Source: Streptomyces mirabilis
GTDB lineage: Bacteria; Actinomycetota; Actinomycetes; Streptomycetales; Streptomycetaceae
DNA length: 64,000 bases
Direction: 5' to 3'
Assembly: GCF_018310535.1 (NCBI RefSeq)
Contig: NZ_CP074102.1
Coordinates: 4,340,001 to 4,404,000 of the forward strand
Shown here: piece after piece, positions 53,748 to 63,167 of the stretch
Position numbering within the stretch: position 1 is the first letter of the stretch
Layout of the letters: each line of letters starts with the position of its first letter
The notes under the pieces: model-generated
What the model was told of the DNA's origin: nothing
The model's input: the letters and a program-made list of their open reading frames with translations, nothing else
The model's database searches: none
Made by a program: the position numbers and the translations under genes

Positions 53748-56066
53748 GTGTCGTCTCTCGCGCTGTACCGCCGTTATCGCCCGGAGTCGTTCGCCGAGGT
53801 CATCGGGCAGGAGCATGTCACCGACCCGTTGCAGCAGGCGCTGCGGAACAACCGGGTCAATCACGCGTACCTGTTCAGCGGTCCGCGCGGGTGCGGGAAG
53901 ACGACCAGTGCGCGGATTCTGGCCCGGTGTCTGAACTGTGAGCAGGGGCCGACGCCGACTCCTTGCGGGGAGTGCCAGTCCTGCAGGGACCTCGCGCGCA
54001 ACGGGCCGGGGTCGATCGACGTCATCGAGATCGACGCCGCCTCGCACGGTGGTGTCGACGACGCTCGTGACCTGCGGGAAAAGGCCTTCTTCGGGCCTGC
54101 GAGCAGTCGATACAAGATCTACATCATCGACGAGGCCCACATGGTCACCCCGGCGGGCTTCAACGCCCTGCTGAAGGTGGTCGAGGAGCCGCCCGAGCAC
54201 CTCAAGTTCATCTTCGCCACGACCGAGCCCGAGAAGGTCATCGGGACGATTCGGTCGCGGACCCATCACTATCCGTTCCGGCTCGTGCCGCCGGGGACCC
54301 TGCGGGGATACCTGGGCGAGGTCTGCGGGCGTGAGGGCATTCCCGTCGAGGACGGCGTGCTGCCGCTGGTCGTGCGGGCCGGCGCCGGTTCCGTGCGTGA
54401 CTCCATGTCCGTCATGGATCAGCTCCTCGCGGGGGCGAGCACCGACGGTGTGACGTACGCCATGGCCACCTCGCTGCTGGGGTACACGGACGGGTCGTTG
54501 CTGGACTCCGTGGTCGAGGCGTTCGCCGCGGGCGACGGCGCCGCGGCCTTCGAGATCGTGGACCGCGTCATCGAGGGGGGCAACGATCCCCGGAGGTTCG
54601 TCGCGGACCTGCTGGAGCGGCTGCGCGATCTGGTGATCCTGGCCGCCGTTCCCGACGCCGCCGAGAAGGGGCTCATCGACGCCCCGTCGGATGTCGTCGA
54701 GCGCATGCAGGCCCAGGCCGGGGTCTTCGGCGCCGCCGAGCTGAGCCGCGCCGCCGATCTCGTCAACGAGGGGCTGACGGAGATGCGCGGCGCCACCTCG
54801 CCGCGACTCCAGCTAGAGCTCATCTGCGCGCGCGTGCTCCTGCCCGCGGCGTACGGGGACGAGCGATCCGTCATGGCCCGTCTGGACCGTATCGAGCGCG
54901 GGGTGAACTTCTCCGGTGCCGGCGCGGGCGCCCCCACCATGGGGTACGTACCCGGCCCCGAAGTGCATGGAGGGGCTCCGGCGGGCGCTCCGATGGTTTC
55001 GCCGGGCGGCGGGGTCGCCGCGGCCCGGGCCGCCGTGCGGGCGACGGGGCCCGGCGGGCAGGGAGCGGCGAACGAGGGGTACGGGGCCGGTGGTGCGGGG
55101 GGTGCCGGCGGGGTTGCCGCGGCACCGGGTGCTGGGGCTGCTCCTGCCTCGGCCCCGGCACCCGCTCCGGGTCCCGCGGCTGCCGGGGCCTCGCCCGCGG
55201 CTGCTCCGGCTGCCGCTACGGCTCCGCCCGCGTCCCCGTCCGGAGCCGCGCCCGGCGCCTGGCCCACTGCGACGGCCGTGGGCAGCGGTCGGCGTCCGGG
55301 CGGCTGGCCGACCGCGACACCCGCGGGCGGGGGACAGGCCCCCGCCGCCCCCAGCGCACCCGCACCCGCTGCCGCGCCGACGGTGTCCACCCCCGGCCCG
55401 GGCCCCGGCCCCGCCTCCGCGCCGGCCTCCGCCGCCGGAGGCGTCGACCCCCGCATGCTCTGGCCGAACATCCTGGAGGCCGTGAAGAACCGCCGCCGCT
55501 TCACCTGGATCCTGCTCAGCCAGAACGCGCAGGTCACCGGTTATGACGGCACGACCCTGCAGATCGGCTTCGTCAACGCGGGTGCGCGCGACAACTTCGC
55601 GAGCAGCGGCAGCGAGGAAGTCCTGAAGCAGGCGCTGTCCGAACAGTTCAACGTGCAGTGGAAGATCGAGGCGATCGTCGACACCTCCGGTGGCTCGGCA
55701 CCGCCACCGATGTCGGCCTCCGGCCCTGGTCCCGGGTTCGGCGGCGGCAGCAGCGGCGGCTACGGCGCTGGTGGTGGCAGCGGTTACGGCGGAGCTCCGG
55801 CCGGCTCACGCCCCGCCCCCCAGCAGCCCCCGGCCCCGGCTCCGCGCCCCGCCGCGCCGCAGGGCCCGCCCGCGGGCCAGGCCTCGGCCGCGCCCGCCTC
55901 GACGCCCGCCCCACCTCCCGCCGCCTACGAGCCGCCTCCGGTGGCCCCCGAGGACGACATCCCCGAGGACGACGACCCCGACCTCGACGAGTCCGCCCTC
56001 TCGGGCCACGACCTGATCGTCCGCGAACTGGGCGCGACGGTGGTGGAGGAGTTCTCCAACGAGTGA
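53748..56066 (+). CDS. dnaX: DNA polymerase III gamma/tau subunit
   Basis: A 772-residue clamp-loader ATPase. Walker A GPRGCGKT is at residues 45-52; the zinc module has cysteines in CLNCEQGPTPTPCGECQSC (about 60-78); Walker B is IYIIDEAHM; the sensor region has EPEKVIGTIRSRTHHYPF. The AAA+ and collar domains end near 390. A long Gly/Ala/Pro-rich linker follows (about 390-560), then a short conserved domain (MLWPNILEAVKNRRRFTWIL, about 565-640) and an acidic C-terminus. GTG 53748 has no ribosome site and lies 10 bases after TATAAC, so the mRNA may be leaderless. No programmed frameshift slippery site for a short gamma form was looked for in detail. Confidence 0.95.
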   Translation: MSSLALYRRYRPESFAEVIGQEHVTDPLQQALRNNRVNHAYLFSGPRGCGKTTSARILARCLNCEQGPTPTPCGECQSCRDLARNGPGSIDVIEIDAASHGGVDDARDLREKAFFGPASSRYKIYIIDEAHMVTPAGFNALLKVVEEPPEHLKFIFATTEPEKVIGTIRSRTHHYPFRLVPPGTLRGYLGEVCGREGIPVEDGVLPLVVRAGAGSVRDSMSVMDQLLAGASTDGVTYAMATSLLGYTDGSLLDSVVEAFAAGDGAAAFEIVDRVIEGGNDPRRFVADLLERLRDLVILAAVPDAAEKGLIDAPSDVVERMQAQAGVFGAAELSRAADLVNEGLTEMRGATSPRLQLELICARVLLPAAYGDERSVMARLDRIERGVNFSGAGAGAPTMGYVPGPEVHGGAPAGAPMVSPGGGVAAARAAVRATGPGGQGAANEGYGAGGAGGAGGVAAAPGAGAAPASAPAPAPGPAAAGASPAAAPAAATAPPASPSGAAPGAWPTATAVGSGRRPGGWPTATPAGGGQAPAAPSAPAPAAAPTVSTPGPGPGPASAPASAAGGVDPRMLWPNILEAVKNRRRFTWILLSQNAQVTGYDGTTLQIGFVNAGARDNFASSGSEEVLKQALSEQFNVQWKIEAIVDTSGGSAPPPMSASGPGPGFGGGSSGGYGAGGGSGYGGAPAGSRPAPQQPPAPAPRPAAPQGPPAGQASAAPASTPAPPPAAYEPPPVAPEDDIPEDDDPDLDESALSGHDLIVRELGATVVEEFSNE

Positions 56067-56164
56067 ACACCCGAGCCTCTCTCGGAGGATCGCACCAACT
56101 CTCCCCACCCCCCGCTTCGGAAGCCCCCACAAAGGCACCCGGCCCCGACGGATAGGCTGACCCC

Positions 56165-57442
56165 GTGAAGGTCCTCGTCATCGGTAGTGGCGCCCGCGAA
56201 CACGCCCTGTGCCGTTCCCTGTCCCTCGACCCCGACGTCACCGCCCTGCACTGCGCCCCCGGGAACGCAGGCATCGCGGAGACGGCCGAGCTGCACCCGG
56301 TCGACGCCCTCGACGGCGCCGCCGTGGCCGCGCTGGCCACGGAGCTCGGCGCCGAGCTGGTGATCGTGGGCCCGGAGGCGCCGCTCGTCGCCGGGGTCGC
56401 CGACGCCGTGCGCGCGGCGGGCATCCCCTGCTTCGGCCCCTCCGAGGAGGCCGCGCAGCTGGAAGGCTCCAAGGCCTTCGCCAAGGATGTGATGGCGGGG
56501 GCGGGCGTCCCCACGGCACGTTCGTATGTCTGCACGACGCCCGAGGAGGTCGACGAGGCGCTCGACGCCTTCGGCGCCCCGTACGTCGTGAAGGACGACG
56601 GACTCGCGGCCGGCAAGGGTGTCGTCGTGACCGACGACCTGGAGAAGGCCCGCGCGCACGCCATCGCCTGCGACCGCGTCGTCATCGAGGAGTTCCTCGA
56701 CGGCCCCGAGGTCTCCCTCTTCGCGATCACCGACGGCGAGACGGTCGTCCCGCTCCAGCCCGCCCAGGACTTCAAGCGCGCGCTGGACGGCGACGAGGGA
56801 CCGAACACCGGCGGCATGGGTGCGTACTCGCCCCTCCCGTGGGCGGACCCGAAGCTGGTCGAGGAGGTCATGGAGACCGTCCTCCAGCCGACCGTCGACG
56901 AGCTGCGCCGCCGCGGCACCCCGTTCTCCGGCCTTCTCTACGCGGGTCTGGCGATCACGAGCCGCGGTGTACGGGTGATCGAGTTCAACGCCCGTTTCGG
57001 CGACCCGGAGACCCAGGTGGTCCTGGCCCGGCTGAAGACCCCGCTCGCGGGCGTCCTGTTCGCCGCCGCCGAGGGCACCCTCGCCGATCTGGCGCCGCTG
57101 CGCTGGAGCGACGACGCGGCGGTCACCGTGGTCGTGGCCTCCCACAACTACCCCGACACCCCGCGCACGGGCGACCCGATCACCGGGCTCGACGAGGTGG
57201 CGGCGCTGGACGCCCCGCACGCGTACGTCCTGCACGCAGGGACGAAGCACGACGGCGGCGCGGTCGTCAGCGCGGGCGGCCGGGTGCTCTCCGTCACGGC
57301 GACCGGCACCGACCTCACCGAGGCCCGCGCCCGCGCGTACGCGGCGGTCGCCCGCATCGGTCTCGACGGTTCGCAGCACCGTACGGACATCGCGGCAAAG
57401 GCGGCGGCGGACGCCACGACCGACGCCACGACCGAGGCGTAG
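56165..57442 (+). CDS. purD: Phosphoribosylamine-glycine ligase (GAR synthetase)
   Basis: A 425-residue ATP-grasp enzyme for the second step of purine synthesis. The N-terminus [20 protein letters not shown] is the PurD fold; [57 protein letters not shown] (ATP loop), [13 protein letters not shown] and [16 protein letters not shown] (metal ligands) are all intact. GTG 56165 is the start. It lies 98 bases downstream of dnaX in the same direction. The C-terminus has a short Ala/Thr/Asp repeat (ATTDATTEA). It is terminated by a strong hairpin; purC lies 4 kb further on. Confidence 0.95.
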   Translation: MKVLVIGSGAREHALCRSLSLDPDVTALHCAPGNAGIAETAELHPVDALDGAAVAALATELGAELVIVGPEAPLVAGVADAVRAAGIPCFGPSEEAAQLEGSKAFAKDVMAGAGVPTARSYVCTTPEEVDEALDAFGAPYVVKDDGLAAGKGVVVTDDLEKARAHAIACDRVVIEEFLDGPEVSLFAITDGETVVPLQPAQDFKRALDGDEGPNTGGMGAYSPLPWADPKLVEEVMETVLQPTVDELRRRGTPFSGLLYAGLAITSRGVRVIEFNARFGDPETQVVLARLKTPLAGVLFAAAEGTLADLAPLRWSDDAAVTVVVASHNYPDTPRTGDPITGLDEVAALDAPHAYVLHAGTKHDGGAVVSAGGRVLSVTATGTDLTEARARAYAAVARIGLDGSQHRTDIAAKAAADATTDATTEA

Positions 57443-57485
57443 AGCCCCTGACGGAGGCGTAGCCCCCACCCCCGCACGCGCCACC

Positions 57486-57517
57486 AGGCCCCGGATTCTG
57501 TACGGAATCCGGGGCCT
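57486..57517 (+). terminator. Terminator after purD
   Basis: AGGCCCCGGATTC and GAATCCGGGGCCT are perfect 13-base complements with a TGTACG loop, 43 bases past the stop. Confidence 0.92.
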
Positions 57518-57682
57518 GATCCTTGCCCACGGTCATCCACCTTTCCCCAAAGCCATTCCATCGAGTGAGCGATGCCCCATCCGGCTGACGGGGGCCGAGG
57601 CCCCAACTAGGGTGCGGCGAAAGCGTTCCGGCACTTGGCCCACCGGCATTGCGATGTCGGTGGTGGGTGCCACAGTGGGGGA

Positions 57683-57766
57683 GTGAGCAACACCAGGGCA
57701 TCCTTCGGCGCGGGCTGCGAGACAGCCCGGGCCGGGCCGACAGCAGGGGGTGACATCCGGTCGTGA
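57683..57766 (+). CDS. 27-residue leader ORF coupled to the next gene
   Basis: A short ORF starting at GTG with GGGGGAG just upstream: MSNTRASFGAGCETARAGPT, then AGGDIRS. Its TGA overlaps the GTG start of the large membrane-protein gene (GTGA), the arrangement of a translationally coupled leader peptide. The downstream gene has no ribosome site of its own better than a purine run inside this ORF (CAGGGGGTGA). Existence is inferred from its signals, not from homology. A weaker alternative is that it is just untranslated leader. Confidence 0.5.
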   Translation: MSNTRASFGAGCETARAGPTAGGDIRS

Positions 57767-59604
57767 CCGGTATGGGTGTGGAGGTGGGCGCGCAGGCCGC
57801 GCGCTCCCGGGCGCTCGCCGTGCTGCGTATCCGCAGCAGGGCGCTGGCCGTCGCCCTGCTGCCCGCGGCCGTCGCCGTCGTGCTGCTCGTCGGCGGCTCG
57901 ACCGGGCACATCACCGGCGGAAGCTGGCCCGTCACTCGCTGGATCGTGACGGTCCTCGCCGCCCTCGTGCTGCTCGCCGCCGCGGGCATCGCGCTCGTCG
58001 TCGCCCGCGCGCGGCCCGCCGTGAGTCCCACGGTCCCGATCGCGGAGGCGTCCGCTCCCGACCTCTACCGCCTGGTCCGGGACCTAGCCGACCGCCTCGA
58101 CGTCCCGCCGCCCTCGGCGATAGCGCTGACCCCGGACTGCGACAGCTGGCTGGAGGACCGCACCCACCCCGCGCACGGGCCGCCGCCACCCGAGCACCGC
58201 GACGAAATAGCGGGGGCACGAGGGGTAGGAGGCGGAGCCGGGCGTTCCCGTCGGGCCCCCGCGGCTCCGGTCCTCGTCATCGGCTCGCCCTTCCTGTGGT
58301 GGATGCGGGTCGGGGAGCTGCGTGCGGTCCTCGCCCCGGTCGTCGCCGGTACGGGCCCTTCGGCGCACCCCGACATAGCCGCGGCCCGCCGTTTCGTAAG
58401 GGGTCTGGACGCGGCCGTGGCCGTGACCTCCGAGCCGGCCCGCGGCCCCCTGGTCCGCACGGTCCTCGCCGGTGTCGGCTGGGTGACCCGCCTGCTGCTG
58501 CGCAGCTGTCGGGGTCATGCGGCCGAGATGGAACGGGGAGTGGCCGCTGCGGCGGCCGAGCGTGCACAGGCTGTGGACTACGGTCTGCGGATCGTCGCCC
58601 AGGAACAGGTCGGCCTGGCGTACGCGGGCTGGGACCGGCTGCTGACCAGGGTCGCGCTGCCCGCCTGGCGGATGGGCCGCTGGCCGTCCCGGCTGGACGC
58701 GGGTGTCGTCGCGGCCCTCACCGAGCTGTCGCGCCGTGACCGGCTGGCCGAGGGCTTCGCCTCCCGCCTCGGCGAACGTCCCGCCTGCGACCTGCTCGAA
58801 GAGCCCGGCTCCGTGGACGAGGCGGCCTCGCTCCTCGCCGCGCGCCTCTTCCACGGCGGGCCCGCGGAGCCCGGGCCCGACTGGGCGCCGGTGGACTGGC
58901 AGGAGTATCCGGACGAGGTGGTCGACCGCACCTGGCGCACCGAAGCGGCCCGGCTGCACCGGGTGCTGGACGCACTGGGCGTCCGCCACCCCACGGATCC
59001 GACCCAGCCCGACCAGGGCGGTCCGACACTGGCACGCGTGCTCGACCATCTGACCGCGCCGGCCACGCCGGCCACGGACGACGCCGGCCTCTCCATCGAT
59101 CGGCGCGAGGCGTACGAGGAGAGGGGCACGGGCGTGAACGAGGTCGAGGTCGAGGAGGAGGTCGGGGAGGACGGCGAGCCCGTGCTCGGGAGCGAGCGGA
59201 CGGCGGCGCTCGCGGCCGGGCTCAGCGCGGAGCTGGCCCGTGAGGAGGCGGCGGCGCCGGCCGTCGCGTCCGGGCCGAGCGGGGGCGCGGAGCAGCCGGG
59301 CCCCGACTGGTCGTTCTGGGACGACGGGATGCTGCCGCTCTTTCCGCTCCAGCCGCCGCGCAGTGGGCGTGAGCTGTTGGCCGACCATGTCACCGCGATG
59401 GTCTGTTGTGCGGCGATGGACACCGCCGGGGCGGCGCCGGGACTCGACTGGCTCGACGGACCCGCCCTTCTCGTCGACGGGGTGCGGGCCGCGGATCTGG
59501 GGCCGCGGATCCTGACCCTCGTCGAGGACGGTGACCCGGAGCCTCTCCGCGACTGGCTCCGCCACCTGGGCGTCCGCCCCGAGAAACCGGTCCGCCTGGT
59601 CTGA
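57763..59604 (+). CDS. Membrane protein resembling a degenerate M48 peptidase
   Basis: A 613-residue protein starting at GTG. Two membrane helices lie near 27-48 and 62-82. The next part aligns in pattern with HtpX-like M48 proteases: LYRLVRDLADRLDVPPPSAI, ALTPDCDSW and VLVIGSPFLWWMRVGELRAV. But where HExxH should follow the sequence reads LAPVVAG, so zinc binding is lost. A helical segment with RLDAGVVAALTELSRRDRL follows. An acidic low-complexity stretch lies at about 460-475 (NEVEVEEEVGEDGE). The C-terminal 150 residues are unassigned. It may be a pseudoprotease scaffold or sensor. It is coupled to the leader ORF, between purD and purC. Confidence 0.7.
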   Translation: MTGMGVEVGAQAARSRALAVLRIRSRALAVALLPAAVAVVLLVGGSTGHITGGSWPVTRWIVTVLAALVLLAAAGIALVVARARPAVSPTVPIAEASAPDLYRLVRDLADRLDVPPPSAIALTPDCDSWLEDRTHPAHGPPPPEHRDEIAGARGVGGGAGRSRRAPAAPVLVIGSPFLWWMRVGELRAVLAPVVAGTGPSAHPDIAAARRFVRGLDAAVAVTSEPARGPLVRTVLAGVGWVTRLLLRSCRGHAAEMERGVAAAAAERAQAVDYGLRIVAQEQVGLAYAGWDRLLTRVALPAWRMGRWPSRLDAGVVAALTELSRRDRLAEGFASRLGERPACDLLEEPGSVDEAASLLAARLFHGGPAEPGPDWAPVDWQEYPDEVVDRTWRTEAARLHRVLDALGVRHPTDPTQPDQGGPTLARVLDHLTAPATPATDDAGLSIDRREAYEERGTGVNEVEVEEEVGEDGEPVLGSERTAALAAGLSAELAREEAAAPAVASGPSGGAEQPGPDWSFWDDGMLPLFPLQPPRSGRELLADHVTAMVCCAAMDTAGAAPGLDWLDGPALLVDGVRAADLGPRILTLVEDGDPEPLRDWLRHLGVRPEKPVRLV

Positions 59605-59790
59605 CGCCGCCACCACCGTCCCTGCTCCCAGCCGCCCGTATCCGCCTCCAGGATCGGAGGACCGCGTTCCGTTCACGTCAATTCGCGACGAACGGTGACG
59701 GAGTGCGTGCGTAATGTGATGTGCTGGGACCGATCGCGCGCAGGGCAGAGGCTTACAGAACCGACGGGGGCACGAGGGAGGGGAGCAGGC

Positions 59791-61344
59791 ATGGGGTCGG
59801 AGCAGATCCGCCGCTGGGAGTCGGGCGCACTCGCGCACGCCGTGACGGACCCCTTCGGCCAGGGCCCCGTTCCCTGGCTCAGGGGCGACGAGCAGTACTT
59901 CGACGACACCGGTCATGTCGTCCCGTGGTACATCGATCACATTGATCATGTCGATCAGACAGGTCGGGCCGGTCAGGCCGGTCAGTCCGGGGGCCCCGGC
60001 GGCTCCGCCACCCTCCAGGGCTCCCGCAGGCCCCCCATCCCCCACCCCCGCGCCGGCGGTCCCCGCTCGGCCGACGACGTGCACCGCCAGATCAAGGGCT
60101 TCGCCTCCAACGGAGCGGCCGCGCCGGGCGAGGCCATCGATTTCCACGTCACCGTCGACCCGCCCCAGGAATTCAGCGTCGACATCTACCGCATCGGGCA
60201 CTACGGAGGCGACGGGGCCAGCAAGATCACCACCAGCCCCCGCCTGTCGGGCATCGTCCAGCCGCCACCCCTCACCGCCGACAGAACCGTCTCCTGTCAT
60301 CACTGGTGGCTCTCCTGGCGGTTGCAGATCCCGAGCTACTGGAACATCGGCGCGTACGTGGCCGTACTCACCACCGCCGACGGCTACCGCTCCCACATCC
60401 CCTTCACCGTCCGCGACAACCACCCCGCGGACCTTCTCCTCCTGCTCCCGGACATCACCTGGCAGGCGTACAACCTCTATCCGGAGGACGGGCACACCGG
60501 TGCCAGCCTCTACCACGCCTGGGACGAGAACGGCCGTCTGCTGGGCGAGTCCGAGGCCGCGACGACGGTCTCCTTCGACCGCCCGTACGCCGGTGCGGGC
60601 CTCCCCCTCCACGTCGGCCACGCCTACGACTTCATCCGCTGGGCCGAGCGCTACGGCTACGACATCGCCTACGCCGACGCCCGCGACCTGCACGCCGGCC
60701 GCGTCGACCCCACCCGTTACCGCGGCCTGGTCTTCCCGGGGCACGACGAGTACTGGTCGTCGGCCATGCGCCGCACCGTGGAACTCGCCCGCGAAAGCGG
60801 CACCTCCCTGGTCTTCCTCTCCGCCAACACCATGTACTGGCAGGTGGAGTTGGCCCCGTCCCCGTCCGGCGTCGCCGACCGTCTGCTGACCTGCCGCAAA
60901 CGCAGAGGCCCGGGAAGGCCGGCGCTGTGGCGCGAGATCGACCGTCCTGAGCAGCAGCTCATCGGCATCCAGTACGCGGGCAGGGTCCCGGAACCCCACC
61001 CCCTGGTCGTGCGCAACGCCGACCACTGGCTGTGGGAGGCGACCGGCGCACAGGACGGCGACGAACTCGACTGCATGGTCGCGGGCGAGGCCGACCGCTA
61101 CTTCCCGCGCACCCCGCTGCCCGAACACCAGGGCCGCATCCTCCTCGCCCACTCCCCGTACCAGGACAGCGAGGGCGTCACCCGCCACCAGGAGACCTCC
61201 CTCTACCGAGCCCCCTCCGGCGCCCTGGTCTTCGCGGCCGGGACGTTCGCCTGGTCCCCGGCCCTGGACCGGCCCGGCCACGTCGACGCCCGTATCCAGC
61301 GAGCCACCGCGAACCTCCTGGACCGCATCTGCAAACGCGACTGA
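59791..61344 (+). CDS. N,N-dimethylformamidase beta-subunit-like protein
   Basis: A 517-residue protein matching the DMFase large-subunit family. Features: VDPPQEFSVDIYRIGHYGGD, SYWNIGAYVAVLTTADGYRS, LLLLLPDITWQAYNLYPEDG, YRGLVFPGHDEYWSSAMRRT and SLVFLSANTMYWQVELAP. The last two form the glutamine-amidotransferase-like fold seen in the enzyme. Most actinobacterial members have unknown substrates and no small subunit; none is seen here. Residues 47-95 are a low-complexity insert (DHIDHVDQTGRAGQAGQSGG). ATG 59791 has GGGAGGGGAG upstream. It lies 110 bases before purC. Confidence 0.82.
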   Translation: MGSEQIRRWESGALAHAVTDPFGQGPVPWLRGDEQYFDDTGHVVPWYIDHIDHVDQTGRAGQAGQSGGPGGSATLQGSRRPPIPHPRAGGPRSADDVHRQIKGFASNGAAAPGEAIDFHVTVDPPQEFSVDIYRIGHYGGDGASKITTSPRLSGIVQPPPLTADRTVSCHHWWLSWRLQIPSYWNIGAYVAVLTTADGYRSHIPFTVRDNHPADLLLLLPDITWQAYNLYPEDGHTGASLYHAWDENGRLLGESEAATTVSFDRPYAGAGLPLHVGHAYDFIRWAERYGYDIAYADARDLHAGRVDPTRYRGLVFPGHDEYWSSAMRRTVELARESGTSLVFLSANTMYWQVELAPSPSGVADRLLTCRKRRGPGRPALWREIDRPEQQLIGIQYAGRVPEPHPLVVRNADHWLWEATGAQDGDELDCMVAGEADRYFPRTPLPEHQGRILLAHSPYQDSEGVTRHQETSLYRAPSGALVFAAGTFAWSPALDRPGHVDARIQRATANLLDRICKRD

Positions 61345-61454
61345 GAACGCGCACCCCGCACGACCACCACGGGCCCCCGCCCACCCCCCTGGCCAAAGCC
61401 GCTCCCCGAATACGGGAGAATCGAGCCACTTGGACAGAACCACGGGGAGGAACC

Positions 61455-62354
61455 GTGTCCGGATTCGTCGAAAAGCCCGAGCCCCTCCAGGTCCCGGGTC
61501 TGGTGCATCTGCACACCGGCAAGGTGCGCGACCTGTACCAGAACGAGGCGGGCGACCTCGTGATGATCGCCAGTGACCGCATGTCCGCCTACGACTGGGT
61601 GCTGCCCACCGAGATCCCCGACAAGGGCCGGGTCCTCACCCAGCTCTCGCTGTGGTGGTTCGACAAGCTGGCCGACCTGGTCCCCAACCATGTGCTGAGC
61701 ACCGAGCTCCCGCCGGGCGCCCCCGCAGACTGGGAGGGCCGCACCCTCATCTGCAAGTCCCTGCGGATGACGCCGGTCGAGTGTGTCGCGCGCGGCTATC
61801 TCACCGGCTCGGGCCTCGTCGAGTACGTCGAGTCCCGCACGGTCTGCGGCCTCGCCCTCCCCGAGGGCCTCGTCGACGGCTCGGAACTCCCCGCGCCGAT
61901 CTTCACCCCCGCCACCAAGGCCGCGGTCGGCGAGCACGACGAGAACGTGTCGTACGAGGAGGTCGCCCGCCAGGTCGGCGCCGAGACGGCGGCCCAGCTG
62001 CGTCAGACGACCCTCGCCGTCTACGGCCGCGCCCGTGACATCGCGCGCGAGCGCGGGATCATCCTCGCGGACACCAAGTTCGAGTTCGGCTACGAGGGCG
62101 AGACGCTCGTCCTCGCCGACGAGGTGCTGACCCCGGACTCCTCCCGCTTCTGGCCCGCCGACGAGTGGGAGCCGGGCCACGCCCAGCCGTCCTTCGACAA
62201 GCAGTTCGTCCGCGACTGGCTGACGTCTCCCGAGTCGGGCTGGGACCGCAAGAGCGAGCAGCCCCCGCCGCCGCTGCCGCAGCACATCGTGGACGCGACC
62301 AGCGCCAAGTACATCGAGGCGTACGAGCGCCTGACCGGCATCGGCTGGAGCTGA
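61455..62354 (+). CDS. purC: Phosphoribosylaminoimidazole-succinocarboxamide synthase (SAICAR synthetase)
   Basis: A 299-residue purine enzyme that adds aspartate to CAIR using ATP. The motifs are HTGKVRDLY (about 21-29), IASDRMSAYDWVLPTEIPDK, VECVARGYLTGSGLVEY, ILADTKFEFGYE and LADEVLTPDSSRFWP, all intact. GTG 61455 has GGGAGG four bases upstream. It has the long form typical of actinobacteria and yeast-like PurC. It is the third gene in the purD-to-purC stretch and ends in a terminator shared with the convergent tRNA-Gly. Confidence 0.95.
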   Translation: MSGFVEKPEPLQVPGLVHLHTGKVRDLYQNEAGDLVMIASDRMSAYDWVLPTEIPDKGRVLTQLSLWWFDKLADLVPNHVLSTELPPGAPADWEGRTLICKSLRMTPVECVARGYLTGSGLVEYVESRTVCGLALPEGLVDGSELPAPIFTPATKAAVGEHDENVSYEEVARQVGAETAAQLRQTTLAVYGRARDIARERGIILADTKFEFGYEGETLVLADEVLTPDSSRFWPADEWEPGHAQPSFDKQFVRDWLTSPESGWDRKSEQPPPPLPQHIVDATSAKYIEAYERLTGIGWS

Positions 62355-62375
62355 GGACGCGAAGGAGCACACGAA

Positions 62376-62410
62376 GAAGCCCCCGACCCTGAAGGGCCGG
62401 GGGCTTCTTT
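62376..62410. terminator. Terminator between purC and tRNA-Gly
   Basis: GAAGCCCCCG pairs with CGGGGGCTTC; an inner CCCT/AGGG pairs too. TTT follows on the plus strand. It serves both convergent genes. Confidence 0.9.
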
Positions 62411-62415
62411 CTCCG

Positions 62416-62488
62416 AGCGGACGACCAGGTTCGAACTGGCGACCTCAACCTTGGCAAGGTTGCGCTCTACCAACTGAGCTACGTCCGC
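62416..62488 (-). tRNA. tRNA-Gly (anticodon GCC)
   Basis: A 73-base tRNA on the minus strand: acceptor GCGGACG with CGTCCGC and discriminator T, D arm GCTCAGTTGGTAGAGC, anticodon arm CAACC-TTGCCAA-GGTTG with GCC, T loop GTTCGAAC. It reads GGC and GGU, the main glycine codons here. TATAGT at 62510-62515 (minus strand) is a likely -10 hexamer. CCA is not encoded. Confidence 0.96.
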
Positions 62489-62510
62489 ATGCGCTGTGGT
62501 GCGAGACCAA

Positions 62511-63167
62511 CTATACCCAACCTCGCTCCCGTGCGAGACGCACCGCCGCGTGACGGTTCTCCGCCCCCAGCTTCGAGACGGCCGACGAAAGATAGTTGCG
62601 TACCGTCCCCTGGGACAGCGCCGCCCGCTCCGCGATCTCCGCGACGGGCGCCCCGTCGGCGGCGAACTCGAGCACCTCGGCCTCGCGCGCGGTCAGCGGC
62701 GAGTCCCCGGCGGAGATCGCGTCCGCGGCCAATTCCGGGTCCACATAACGGTTTCCCGCATGCACGGTACGAATGATCTCCGCGAGCCGCTGTGCGCTGA
62801 CCGTCTTCGGGACGAACCCGCGCACACCTGCCGCAAGCGCTCGCTTCAGATGCCCCGGCCGCCCATGACTCGTCACGATCAGCACCTGGCAGCCGGGCAG
62901 TTCGGCCCGTAGTGATGTGGCGACCCTCACACCGTCCGCCCCCGGCATCTGCAGATCCAGGACGGCGACATCGGGTTCGTGCGCCAGCGCCATCGCCAGC
63001 GCCTCGGGCCCGGTCGCGGCCTCGGCGACCACCACGATGTCGTCCTCCAGTCCCAGCAGCGCGGCGAGCGCACCCCTGATCAGGTGCTCGTCGTCAGCGA
63101 GCAACAGCCGCACGGGCGGTGCGGACGGGACGGATGAGGTGGATGAGGCGGGTGGGGTGGGCGTCAT
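62511..63167 (-). CDS. NarL/LuxR-family response regulator
   Basis: A 218-residue regulator. The receiver has LLLADDE (about residues 21-27), phospho-acceptor Asp71 in VAVLDLQMPG, Thr in IVTSH and Lys in FVPKTV. The C-terminal LuxR helix-turn-helix is SPLTAREAEVLEFAADGAPV followed by EIAERAALSQGTVRNYLSSA. The N-terminal 18 residues are Pro/Ser-rich. It overlaps the sensor kinase gene by four bases. The stop lies in the tRNA-Gly promoter region. Target genes are unknown; DesR-like regulators of lipid or antibiotic stress have this form. Confidence 0.92.
   Translation of the reverse strand: MTPTPPASSTSSVPSAPPVRLLLADDEHLIRGALAALLGLEDDIVVVAEAATGPEALAMALAHEPDVAVLDLQMPGADGVRVATSLRAELPGCQVLIVTSHGRPGHLKRALAAGVRGFVPKTVSAQRLAEIIRTVHAGNRYVDPELAADAISAGDSPLTAREAEVLEFAADGAPVAEIAERAALSQGTVRNYLSSAVSKLGAENRHAAVRLARERGWV

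Noticed and set aside
58084..61443. 1119-codon minus-strand ORF across the pseudoprotease and DMFase-like genes
   Set aside because: Antisense shadow of two plus-strand genes with better codon bias and domain matches.
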